Source: Candidatus Gastranaerophilales bacterium (GTDB taxonomy: Bacteria; Cyanobacteriota; Vampirovibrionia; Gastranaerophilales; Gastranaerophilaceae). Taken from it: a stretch of 64,000 bases of DNA. Below the pieces are notes generated by a model that saw only the letters and a program-made list of their open reading frames with translations, was not told the DNA's origin and made no database searches. Where the stretch lies: contig CAJUNK010000005.1 in the NCBI GenBank assembly GCA_910587815.1, positions 65,484-129,483 on the forward strand, read 5' to 3'. Of this stretch, positions 34,167-42,194 are shown in pieces. Each line of letters begins with the position of its first letter. Positions within the stretch are counted from its first letter, which is position 1. The position numbers and the translations under genes were made by a program.

Positions 34167-35477
34167 TTACACTATTCTGTGGGATTGTATTTCTTCCAGT
34201 CTTTCCATACGCTCTTTTAGGGCGCCAAGCGGCATATAGTATGGTTCTACAGTCATTATTTTTGCTGCAATATTTGGATAGAAATAAATAAACTTCAATT
34301 CACTGTCTGTTAATGGTTTTTGAGTGTGAACGTTTGCATAGCGGGCAAGTTCCAAAATATTTCTTGCTTCATGTTCATCTTTAAATTCAAGTTCAAGATT
34401 TTCATACACGTTTCTGAAACCCTTAATGCCTGCATATTCACCAACGGTTATCATTCGGCCCGTTTCAATGATTTCGGGTTCGCCACGGCCAAGTTCTTCA
34501 TAATCATATAATTCATAGTTTCTTCTGTCTTTAAGGGCACCATCTGCATGTATTCCTGATTCATGAGCGAAGGCGTTATCGCCTACAGCCACCTGATTCA
34601 TTGGAATTGGCACACCAAAGGCGTATGCTGTGTACTTTGCAAGCTTCCATGCTTTTGTGATATCAATTTGAGGGTCTATCTTGTATTTTCCTTCAAAGCC
34701 GCTAGATTTTAAGATTGCAAGGATGCAAGAAACTAAATCTGCATTTCCTGCGCGTTCACCCATACCATTTATTGCAGTGTTTATCCAGGCGTCTACTCCT
34801 GCATCTATTGCAGCTTTTGCACCCATAACAGAACATGCTACCGCCATACCAAGATCATTATGAAAATGCATTTCTATATCCATTTGTGTTTCTTTTGCAA
34901 TGGCATAAATCCTATCGTAGGCAGTTTTTGGGTCATCATAGCCTAAAGTATCACAATATCTGAATCTTTTGGCGCCATATCTTTTGCATTCATTTGCATA
35001 CTTGATTAAATATTCTAAATCGGACCTTGATGCATCTTCAGCATTCACGCCAATCATTTTTGCATCATATTCAATTGCCATATTTATAGCTTCCAGCGTT
35101 TGCTGCAAAATATCATCTCGTGTTTTTTTGCCTTGATATTTTCCATTTATCATCTGTTCTGAAGTTGATTGGGAAAGATTTATATATTTTAACTTTGGTA
35201 TATTTTCAAAAGATTTTTTTACATCCGATGCAAGTGCCCTAGACCATCCTGATAGTTTTGTTTTATTGATAACGCCTCTATCTACAAGCATGAGGTTTCC
35301 ATTTAAATAATTTTTTTCATGCTCTGTTGTAGGGAAACCAAATTCTGATTGGTTAACCCCCATGTCATTTAGCATGATGTTTATTATGGTTTTTTGTAAT
35401 TTTGCAAGACCTAATCTTGAAGTTTGTACGCCATCCCTGTTTGTAACATCAACAAATTTAATAAAATTTTCGCCCAT
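34167..35477 (-). CDS. Homocitrate/Re-citrate synthase-like aldol condensing enzyme
   Basis: 436-residue HMGL-like TIM barrel of the isopropylmalate/homocitrate synthase superfamily. FVDVTNRDGVQTSRLGL carries the metal Asp and catalytic Arg; QSEFGFPTTEHEK, FRYCDTLGYDDP, the metal-binding HFHNDLGMA, and INGMGERAGN follow. The C-terminal part NQVAVGDNAFAHESGIHADG is the subdomain seen in NifV and IPMS, but no LeuA regulatory domain follows. Candidates are homocitrate synthase (NifV) and the Re-specific citrate synthase that anaerobes use to make glutamate. No nif genes are near, so Re-citrate synthase is my preferred guess. First gene of the operon with miaB and lrgAB. Confidence 0.75.
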   Translation of the reverse strand: MGENFIKFVDVTNRDGVQTSRLGLAKLQKTIINIMLNDMGVNQSEFGFPTTEHEKNYLNGNLMLVDRGVINKTKLSGWSRALASDVKKSFENIPKLKYINLSQSTSEQMINGKYQGKKTRDDILQQTLEAINMAIEYDAKMIGVNAEDASRSDLEYLIKYANECKRYGAKRFRYCDTLGYDDPKTAYDRIYAIAKETQMDIEMHFHNDLGMAVACSVMGAKAAIDAGVDAWINTAINGMGERAGNADLVSCILAILKSSGFEGKYKIDPQIDITKAWKLAKYTAYAFGVPIPMNQVAVGDNAFAHESGIHADGALKDRRNYELYDYEELGRGEPEIIETGRMITVGEYAGIKGFRNVYENLELEFKDEHEARNILELARYANVHTQKPLTDSELKFIYFYPNIAAKIMTVEPYYMPLGALKERMERLEEIQSHRIV

Positions 35478-35646
35478 ATTGTTTCCTATCTTTTGGTCTG
35501 TGCTTCGGCTTTTTTCTGCTTGTTTGCAGTATAAAAATTAATTATTGTTAAATAATATTGTAACATCTAAAAAAATACTAGCAATTTTTTTTATTTTTGT
35601 GTTTATAATATATGTGTAATTGATTTTACTAATTTGAAAGGCTGTC

Positions 35647-36471
35647 ATGTCATCTGAATATTCGGTAACGAATATACGCTTTATCAATAGAGGCTATGCT
35701 TCGGGGGATGATTCTGCGCGTACAGCCAAGCGAAAGCAAGTGCTAAATAGAGAAATGCTTGCAAATATGAGCGATAATCAAATTGTGCTGAATAGTATTG
35801 ATTATGCTGAGAAAAAAAGTAAAGAAACATTGGCAGGGAAGATTTCAAATGCTCTGCCAATGTTGTTTTTTGTAGCGTTGCCAGCATTGTTTGGTGCAAT
35901 GCAAAAAGGTACACTTTCTGATAAAACAAAATCTGCTTTATCGACTGCTGCAATATTTGCAGGTTCCAATATTTTGTTTGACAAGTTTGATAATGCAGTA
36001 GATAGGGTGGCAAATGCTTCTCCAAAGTTTGACGAAAAAAGAAGAAAATATCCTATCACATCATTTGCCCTAAATATAGGTGGCAAAGCGCTGTTATTGG
36101 CTGGGGCTATGGTTGGTTTGTCAAAGGGTGCTAGCTATTTCCAAAAAAAATTTCAACCTACGGCATTAAAACTTTCTGAATCTGTTGCAAAAGCATCTGA
36201 AAAAATGGATTCTACAAAGCTTGCTGGTCATATTTCTAAATTAAGTGCAAATAATGCCGAATTTATGAATAAACATCCTAAAATTGCTAATTTTGTAAGA
36301 AAGCATGATTATCTTTCACCTTTATTGTTAATATTTGGCTGGACAGGTTTTTCCGGGGCTGTTGCCAATAAGGTTTTAAGTAACAAAGCTGATTTTGCAG
36401 CTAAAAGAGCTGAAGATTTAATAATTTTAAGAGCTGCTCTTCAAAACAATGATGTAAGCAAAGAAGCTTAA
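35647..36471 (+). CDS. Hypothetical membrane-associated protein
   Basis: 274 residues. A soluble basic N-terminus, then hydrophobic stretches at about 68-84 (ISNALPMLFFVALPALFGAM), 95-110 (ALSTAAIFAGSNILF), 140-160 (SFALNIGGKALLLAGAMVGL) and 222-243 (LSPLLLIFGWTGFSGAVANKVL), separated by Lys-rich segments such as KLSESVAKASEKMDSTK. No family recognised; it looks like a lineage-specific membrane protein. TATAAT at 35604-35609 and GAAAGG ahead of the ATG support expression as a single gene. Confidence 0.65.
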   Translation: MSSEYSVTNIRFINRGYASGDDSARTAKRKQVLNREMLANMSDNQIVLNSIDYAEKKSKETLAGKISNALPMLFFVALPALFGAMQKGTLSDKTKSALSTAAIFAGSNILFDKFDNAVDRVANASPKFDEKRRKYPITSFALNIGGKALLLAGAMVGLSKGASYFQKKFQPTALKLSESVAKASEKMDSTKLAGHISKLSANNAEFMNKHPKIANFVRKHDYLSPLLLIFGWTGFSGAVANKVLSNKADFAAKRAEDLIILRAALQNNDVSKEA

Positions 36472-36847
36472 TTTTATTTTTTAGTAAAAGTATTTTTTTT
36501 TAATATAGGTATTTATTTGCCTTATATCCATTTTTATGTTTAAGATTTATGTTAAGTTTTGTTAACTTTTACGTATTGATTTTAACTATATGTTACGTAT
36601 ATTTAAAAAAACAATTGACTTTTTTTGTTAAGTAATATAAATAATGTAGGACAAAACTTGAAAAAAATGCTATATTCATAATATAAAGTGTTCTTTTTAC
36701 CCTTTTGGGTTTGAGGAAAATGTAAATCTTTTTAAAGCAAATAATAAAATTTTGTCAATTTTTTTAGAGATAAAGTTTTTAAAGATATAGGAAGTGAATT
36801 TTAATTAATATAGAAGTGATAAATTGTTATTTGGAGGAACCTAAGTA
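36472..36847 (+). promoter_or_regulatory. 376-bp promoter and leader region of the HEAT-repeat gene
   Basis: AT-rich, no gene. The best promoter is TTGAAA (36658-36663), 18 bases, TATAAA (36682-36687), leaving a leader of about 155 bases. A second, weaker TTGACT lies at 36615-36620 without a good -10. The leader holds ACCC-TTTT-GGGT and ends with GGAGGA just before the ATG. Confidence 0.45.
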
Positions 36848-37702
36848 ATGACAATTAGTGTGAACAACCGTAAAAAACAAGCAAAAAAATCTTTTGATGA
36901 ATTGATTAAGGATTTGCAAACATCTAATTCTGAAAAAGTTCGTTATAATGCTGCAAGAATTCTTGGTGAAATGGGAGACTTCAGCGCTGTAGAACCTCTT
37001 ATTGATGTTCTTAAAAACGATAAAAATGGCTCAGTTCGTCTTTATGCAGCTCGTGCTCTTGGTGAATTAGGCGATGTGAAAGCAACTGTTCCTTTGATTG
37101 AATCTTTAAGAGAAGACAGAAATGTGGATGTGCGTGTTCGCGCTGCTCGTGCTTTAGGTCGTTTGGGTGGTAAAATTGTTGTAGAGCCTTTGGTTGAAGC
37201 ATTAAATGATGAAAATCCTCAGGTATGCATTACGGCAACTGATGCTTTAATTGAAATTGGTGATGTTGCAACTGATGCTTTAATTGAATCTCTAGATCAT
37301 CAAAAAGTTAACGTTAGATGTGATGCTACACGTGCGCTTGGTGAAATTGGCAACAAAAAATCTGTTGAAAAAATTATTAAAATGTTAAAAGATGAATGGG
37401 TAAATGTTAGAATTTATGCTGTTACATCTTTAGGAAAATTAGGTGATACAAAAGCTGTTCCTGCTTTGATTGAAGTTATGGAAAATGCTTCTGAAAATGA
37501 TTTAGTAAGAGCTGGAGCTGCTGCTGCGCTTGGTGTTTTACGTGACCAAAGAGCATTGCTTCCATTAAGAAAACTTATAATTGATGCTGAAGAACTTGGT
37601 GAATTAGAAGATACAGCATTAAAATCATTCAAGAAAATTATGGCTGCAAATTGGGAAACTATTCCTGGTGCTGCACCTGTAAAAAAACCTGCTTTGTTTT
37701 AA
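36848..37702 (+). CDS. HEAT-repeat (PBS lyase-like) protein
   Basis: 284 residues made almost wholly of about seven HEAT repeats of 31 residues, for example VRYNAARILGEMGDFSAVEPLIDVL, VRLYAARALGELGDVKATVPLIESL and VRVRAARALGRLGGKIVVEPLVEAL. This is the same repeat class as cyanobacterial phycobilisome-lyase HEAT proteins, but no lyase chemistry can be assumed; it is probably a protein-binding scaffold. A strong GGAGGA site and a terminator immediately behind indicate a well-expressed single gene. Confidence 0.93.
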   Translation: MTISVNNRKKQAKKSFDELIKDLQTSNSEKVRYNAARILGEMGDFSAVEPLIDVLKNDKNGSVRLYAARALGELGDVKATVPLIESLREDRNVDVRVRAARALGRLGGKIVVEPLVEALNDENPQVCITATDALIEIGDVATDALIESLDHQKVNVRCDATRALGEIGNKKSVEKIIKMLKDEWVNVRIYAVTSLGKLGDTKAVPALIEVMENASENDLVRAGAAAALGVLRDQRALLPLRKLIIDAEELGELEDTALKSFKKIMAANWETIPGAAPVKKPALF

Positions 37703-37727
37703 TTTAGAACCATAATTAATTTCTATT

Positions 37728-37765
37728 AAAATGCCCTGTTAAACTTGATGTTTATAGGGCATTTT
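37728..37765 (+). terminator. Terminator after the HEAT-repeat gene
   Basis: AAAATGCCCTGTTAAAC / GTTTATAGGGCATTTT long stem with 5-base loop. Confidence 0.85.
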
Positions 37766-37778
37766 GGTTATTATTTTA

Positions 37779-37787
37779 TGGTATAAT
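37779..37787 (+). promoter_or_regulatory. Extended -10 promoter of the lytic transglycosylase gene
   Basis: TGGTATAAT: TGn plus a perfect TATAAT at 37782-37787, with no good -35, directly behind the terminator and 15 bases ahead of ATG 37803. Confidence 0.6.
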
Positions 37788-37802
37788 AGTTTATGGGTTG
37801 TC

Positions 37803-39773
37803 ATGAGAAATAGAAATTTTTTTATCTTATTAATCATCTTATTTATCTGTTCTATTACATTGATTTGCGTAAAGCTTTTCTGGCTTTTGACCGATACTGA
37901 ATCAGATAAAATTTACAGACAGGGATTAGAATTTTATAATAAGGCTGACTATCAAAATGCATATTATAATTTTAAAAAGATTTCTTTTTTGTCTTCTTAT
38001 TCTATTCCTGCACTTTATCGTCAGGCAACTTGTGCTTACGAACTTAATGATAGAAAAACTGCAATTAAAAAGTATTCTAAATTTGCAAAAATATATAAAA
38101 ATACTAATCTTGCCCCAGAAGCTTTATGGAAAATTGCATTGCTTGAAATTGATGCTGGTGAAAAGAAAAAAGCAAATTTTTATTTAAATAAACTAGTAGA
38201 AAAATATCCAAAAAGTGATTTTGCAAAAGCTGCTTCCTATAAGCTTGGGCTTTTTTATCTTGATAATAAGGAACCAAATAAAGCCAAAGATTATCTGATT
38301 GAGTATATTGAATATGCTCCGACAGGAAGATATGCAATTGAAGTATTAAGTTTGCTGCAAAATTATGATTTTAACAAACTTTCTGTTTCTGATAAATATT
38401 ATATTGCAGATGCTTTGTATCAAAATGGTAAATATTCGCGCTCTGTTGAAATTTTAACAGAAGTTCCATTTGAAAATTCTTGGCTTCTTTTGGCTAAAAA
38501 TTATGATAAGCTTTCTGATTTTAATTCTTTTGCTGATACTCTTTTAAAGGGAGTTTCCCTAAAATATAAAAATCAAAAATTTGAAGAAAAAGATATACTT
38601 GATACAATGGCACTTTATGTTAAAAAATCAGCTGTATCAAAACAAGCTGCATACAACCTGGTGTTGAATACTAAAAATAATACTCTTTATCCATTGAGTT
38701 TATTTTTGTATGCAAGGTATATCGATTATGATTCTTCAATAAAAAATTATGAGAAAATATTTAAAGATTACCCTAATTCCATGGTAGCTCCAGATGCTCT
38801 TTGGTTTGCTTTTTGGCATTATTATAAAGCTGGTGATAATATTTGTGCGCTTAAATTATCAAAATCTTATACGAATATTTATTTTGATTACAACATTCAA
38901 CCAAAAATAATGTTTTGGACAGCAAAGATTCATTTAAATATGGGGCATAAAAAAATAGCAAAATCTATTTTGCATAATATAGCCATAAATTTTCCTGACT
39001 CTTATTATGCTTTTCGCGCTAATGCAATTTTAAAAAAGCAAAAGCGCCCATGGAGCACTGATAATAAGCTGCAAATAAAAGACAAATTTTCTTTGGAAAA
39101 ATTCCCACTTGAGCTTGACAATAAAGAAAATAGGCTTTTGGGTAAGTTTGTTGCATTGAATGATTATTCTGTGATACAAAATTTTAAACTTGAAAATGAA
39201 TTTTTGCAGTCTTGGCTTGCTGCAAAAAATGATAGAAAAGCATACTCTGTGCTTGTTGCGCGTAATGCACTTTCTTTAGATGCTAAAAAAACGCATTCTC
39301 CTGCGCAATACAAACTTGCATATCCTTTATATTATAGAGAGTCTGTAAACAATTATGCTGCAAAATACAATATTAGTCCCTATCTAATGCTAGCGCTTAT
39401 TCGTGAAGAAAGTTTTTTTGATAATACAGTAGTAAGTTCCACAGGCGCTATGGGTTTGATGCAGTTAATGCCTTCCACTGCAAAACTTATGGATGCAAGA
39501 CTTTATAACACTAAAAATTTATTTAATGGTGAGTATAATATATCTCTTGGGATAAAATATTTTGCCCATTTGATGGAAATTTTCAATGGAAATGAGCCAT
39601 TGTGTGTTTTAGCATATAATTCAGGTCCAGGTTCTGTTAAAAAGTGGCTGTCAAAATTTAACGGAAAAGATTTTGATGAATTTGTAGAAAATGTTCCATA
39701 TCCTGAAACTGCAAATTATATTAAAAAAGTCTATGTTTCTTATTGGAATTATATAAATATTTATGAAAGATAA
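37803..39773 (+). CDS. Lytic murein transglycosylase with TPR-like arm (Slt type)
   Basis: 656 residues from ATG 37803; the frame runs to 37764 but that crosses the -10. N-terminal membrane anchor or signal (NFFILLIILFICSITLICVKLFWLL), then about 400 residues of TPR-like helices (GLEFYNKADYQNAYYNFKKI, ALYRQATCAYELNDRKTAI, KANFYLNKLVEKYPKSDFAKAA). The C-terminal SLT lysozyme fold has PYLMLALIREESFFDNTVVSSTGAMGLMQLMP with the catalytic Glu in REES, and VLAYNSGPGSVKKWL. Cleaves peptidoglycan glycan strands in the periplasm with 1,6-anhydro product; argues for a Gram-negative envelope. Confidence 0.92.
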   Translation: MRNRNFFILLIILFICSITLICVKLFWLLTDTESDKIYRQGLEFYNKADYQNAYYNFKKISFLSSYSIPALYRQATCAYELNDRKTAIKKYSKFAKIYKNTNLAPEALWKIALLEIDAGEKKKANFYLNKLVEKYPKSDFAKAASYKLGLFYLDNKEPNKAKDYLIEYIEYAPTGRYAIEVLSLLQNYDFNKLSVSDKYYIADALYQNGKYSRSVEILTEVPFENSWLLLAKNYDKLSDFNSFADTLLKGVSLKYKNQKFEEKDILDTMALYVKKSAVSKQAAYNLVLNTKNNTLYPLSLFLYARYIDYDSSIKNYEKIFKDYPNSMVAPDALWFAFWHYYKAGDNICALKLSKSYTNIYFDYNIQPKIMFWTAKIHLNMGHKKIAKSILHNIAINFPDSYYAFRANAILKKQKRPWSTDNKLQIKDKFSLEKFPLELDNKENRLLGKFVALNDYSVIQNFKLENEFLQSWLAAKNDRKAYSVLVARNALSLDAKKTHSPAQYKLAYPLYYRESVNNYAAKYNISPYLMLALIREESFFDNTVVSSTGAMGLMQLMPSTAKLMDARLYNTKNLFNGEYNISLGIKYFAHLMEIFNGNEPLCVLAYNSGPGSVKKWLSKFNGKDFDEFVENVPYPETANYIKKVYVSYWNYINIYER

Positions 39774-39797
39774 AACCTCTATTTTTTAGAGGTTTTA
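39772..39797. terminator. Bidirectional terminator between slt-like gene and prfA
   Basis: AAAACCTCTA / TAGAGGTTTT with T5 loop; serves both convergent genes. Confidence 0.8.
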
Positions 39798-39830
39798 TAA
39801 TATTTTTATAATTTACTATAAGTATTTATT

Positions 39831-40913
39831 TTACTCTTGTGCAAGCTTTTCAAGTTTTAATTTTTGGTCGTATTCCATTAAAAGTTTTATTAATTCGTCA
39901 AGTTCGCCTTCAATTATTGTCCAAACATTGAGGTTTTGGCCAATTCTATGATCTGTAAGTCTTCCTTGCGGGAAATTATATGTTCTAATGCGCTCAGACC
40001 TATCACCTGTGCCCACTTGAGAGCGTCTTAAATCTGTAACTTCTTGCATTTGTTTTTGCACTTCCATATCATAAAGTTTTGCTTTTATAATTTGAAGCGC
40101 TCTTTCTTTGTTTTGTAATTGCGAACGTTCTTCTGTGCAAAATACCATTAAGCCTGTAGGTTTATGTACCACGCGAACGGCAGTTTCTACCTTGTTTACG
40201 TTTTGTCCGCCTGCACCGCCTGAACGTGCGGTTGAAATCTCTAAATCATTAGGGTTTAATTCTACTTCAACATCATCAACTTCAGGCATAACAGCAACAG
40301 TTGCAGTGGATGTGTGTACTCTGCCTTGAGATTCTGTTTGCGGTACTCTTTGAACTCTGTGTACTCCGCTTTCATATTTTAATTGCGAGTAAATATCATC
40401 TCCACCTTTAACAGAAATTACAACTTCTGAAACACCGCCTGCTTCACATTCATTTATGGATAATATTTTTGTTTGCCAACCTTTATTATTTGCAAATTTT
40501 AAATACATTCTCATAAGGTCGCCTGCAAAAATATTGGCCTCATCTCCGCCAGCAGAACCTCTTATTTCAAGCATGATGTCTTTGTCATCCATTGGGTCTT
40601 TTGGCAGAAGCAGGACTTTCATCTTTTCTTCGTATTCAATAATTTTTGCTTCATTGGAAATTATTTCATTATTTAAAAATTCTTTCATTGAAGAGTCTTT
40701 TTCGCCATGAAGAAGTTCTTTTGCTTCTGTTATAGCATCTTTTGCAGCTTTGTATGCATTATAGGTTGCAACAGTCTCTTCCATGGCATGTCTTTGCTTG
40801 GATAAATCTCTAAATTTTTCATAATCGGCAATAACATCAGGATTAGAAAGCGTTAGCCCTAATTCTTTGTATTTTTGTTCAATCTTTTGGATTTTATCCA
40901 ACATATCTTTCAT
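39831..40913 (-). CDS. prfA: Peptide chain release factor 1
   Basis: 360 residues. GGQ motif (GGAGGQNVNKVETAVRV) for peptidyl-tRNA hydrolysis, and VPQTESQGRVHTS where P-Q-T occupies the place of the PxT codon-reading tripeptide, defining RF1 (UAA/UAG) rather than RF2. LEIRGSAGGDEANIFAGDLMRMY and a C-terminal RTYNFPQGRLTDHRIG complete the pattern. No RF2-style frameshift. It follows thyX by 7 bases in a minus-strand operon. Confidence 0.97.
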   Translation of the reverse strand: MKDMLDKIQKIEQKYKELGLTLSNPDVIADYEKFRDLSKQRHAMEETVATYNAYKAAKDAITEAKELLHGEKDSSMKEFLNNEIISNEAKIIEYEEKMKVLLLPKDPMDDKDIMLEIRGSAGGDEANIFAGDLMRMYLKFANNKGWQTKILSINECEAGGVSEVVISVKGGDDIYSQLKYESGVHRVQRVPQTESQGRVHTSTATVAVMPEVDDVEVELNPNDLEISTARSGGAGGQNVNKVETAVRVVHKPTGLMVFCTEERSQLQNKERALQIIKAKLYDMEVQKQMQEVTDLRRSQVGTGDRSERIRTYNFPQGRLTDHRIGQNLNVWTIIEGELDELIKLLMEYDQKLKLEKLAQE

Positions 40914-40920
40914 TTTAGGT

Positions 40921-41631
40921 TTATACCCTTTCTTTTAATGTTTCTTCTTTTGTTTTGATTCTTCCGCAGGATTTATCTTCGTCGCAATATCCTAATCTTT
41001 TGCATTTTGGAACAAGATAGTCTTTTAGCCAAGGTTCTGCTTTTATTGTTTCTTCGCACATAGCTTTTACCATTTGTCTTATTTCAAGTTGGGCACGAGT
41101 GCATAATCTTAAATTTGCAAGGTGGATAAGTTCTCTTAAATTTAAACTTGCAGTAAGTGAACTTGCTGCTGCATTTGGCAGAATACTTCTTGCATCTTCT
41201 GCTGGTATTCCATTTTCTATAAACTCTTGATATAGTTTTGCAGTTTTATTTATATAGCTTTCAAATTTTTCTTTTAAAATAGGATTACTGCTAATGGTGT
41301 TTGGAATTATATAGTCAAATTCGCCTTTTTCTTTTACATATCTTTGAGACTTTTGAGAAAAACTCATATGTCTGTGGCGTACTAGCTGATGAGTGCAAGC
41401 GCGAGATACGTTTGATATTGCAAAAGTGAGCTGAATATGTTCAATTGTAGAATAGTGACCTGATGAAACTACTCTTTTAATTAATGAAAGCATTTTTTCT
41501 TCATCTGGTGCTTCATTATAAATTTCTATCGGCAGCTTTGCACTATAGCAAGTTTTACAGGCAGTATAAACAGTTTTTAAAATATTTTCAGGTTTTGATA
41601 TTAAATTTACTTGCAATTTTTGTTCTGCCAT
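40921..41631 (-). CDS. thyX: Flavin-dependent thymidylate synthase
   Basis: Makes dTMP from dUMP with methylene-tetrahydrofolate, NADPH and FAD. The ThyX motif RHRHMSFSQKSQRY matches RHRxxSxxxxSxRY exactly. TIEHIQLTFAISNVSRACTHQLVRHR precedes it, and ARSILPNAAASSLTASLNLREL follows. 236 residues with a C-terminal Cys-bearing tail (CDEDKSCGR) beyond the usual core. No thyA seen. Upstream of prfA, same operon. Confidence 0.96.
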   Translation of the reverse strand: MAEQKLQVNLISKPENILKTVYTACKTCYSAKLPIEIYNEAPDEEKMLSLIKRVVSSGHYSTIEHIQLTFAISNVSRACTHQLVRHRHMSFSQKSQRYVKEKGEFDYIIPNTISSNPILKEKFESYINKTAKLYQEFIENGIPAEDARSILPNAAASSLTASLNLRELIHLANLRLCTRAQLEIRQMVKAMCEETIKAEPWLKDYLVPKCKRLGYCDEDKSCGRIKTKEETLKERV

Positions 41632-41670
41632 TTTGTTTATACTCCCCAGTTTAAAAAATTAAAAGGCCTA

Positions 41671-41717
41671 CAAAAAAGCGGGTACAATACTATTGAAACC
41701 GTATTTTGAACCCGCTC
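41671..41717 (-). terminator. Terminator of rpmE
   Basis: On the minus strand AGCGGGT / ACCCGCT with a partly paired inner loop (AATAC/GTATT) and then TTTTTT. Confidence 0.75.
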
Positions 41718-41731
41718 TTTTATGTGTAAAC

Positions 41732-41935
41732 TTATTTTTTTTGTTCGTAACGTTTTTTGAATCTTTCAACCCTACCTTCAGAGTCTAGGATTTTTTGGTT
41801 TCCTGTGTAGAATGGATGGCACGCATTGCAAATTTCAACCGTGATATCTTCTTGAACAGAACCTGTTTCTATTTCGTTACCACAAACACATTTAATTGTT
41901 GTTTTTTTGTAATCAGGATGTGTATTTTCTTTCAT
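41732..41935 (-). CDS. rpmE: Large-subunit ribosomal protein L31 (bL31), zinc-binding type
   Basis: 67 residues: HPDYKKTTIKCVCGNEIETGS, then EICNACHPFYTGNQKILDSEGRVERFKKRY. The CxC and CxxC pairs are the zinc ligands of the C+ form; the zinc-free paralogue (YkgM type) is not seen. AGAGGTAATAAA precedes the start. A separate transcription unit behind its own terminator. Confidence 0.97.
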   Translation of the reverse strand: MKENTHPDYKKTTIKCVCGNEIETGSVQEDITVEICNACHPFYTGNQKILDSEGRVERFKKRYEQKK

Positions 41936-42043
41936 TTTATTACCTCTTGGTTAAAAGTGTCTTTGTTATATTATTATATTGCCTAAATATTTAATTTCAA
42001 TAGGTTTTGAATAATAATGTGTAATTTTTTACACATGTGCACC

Positions 42044-42072
42044 TTGACAATATTTTATGTCTTTAATAACAT
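42044..42072 (+). promoter_or_regulatory. Promoter of tRNA-Cys
   Basis: Perfect TTGACA (42044-42049), 17 bases, TAACAT (42067-42072), 22 bases ahead of the tRNA. Confidence 0.65.
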
Positions 42073-42094
42073 TTATAAAGACGAAAGTTCTAAT

Positions 42095-42165
42095 GGCGGC
42101 ATGGCCAAGTGGTAAGGCAGGAGCCTGCAAAGCTCTTACCCCCAGTTCGAATCTGGGTGCCGCCT
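42095..42165 (+). tRNA. tRNA-Cys(GCA)
   Basis: 71 bases. Acceptor GGCGGCA/TGCCGCC perfect; anticodon loop CTGCAAA in stem GGAGC/GCTCT with anticodon GCA; T arm CCCAG-TTCGAAT-CTGGG; discriminator T; CCA not encoded. Confidence 0.95.
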
Positions 42166-42194
42166 TTTAATTTAAGAATTTACTTTATAATATT

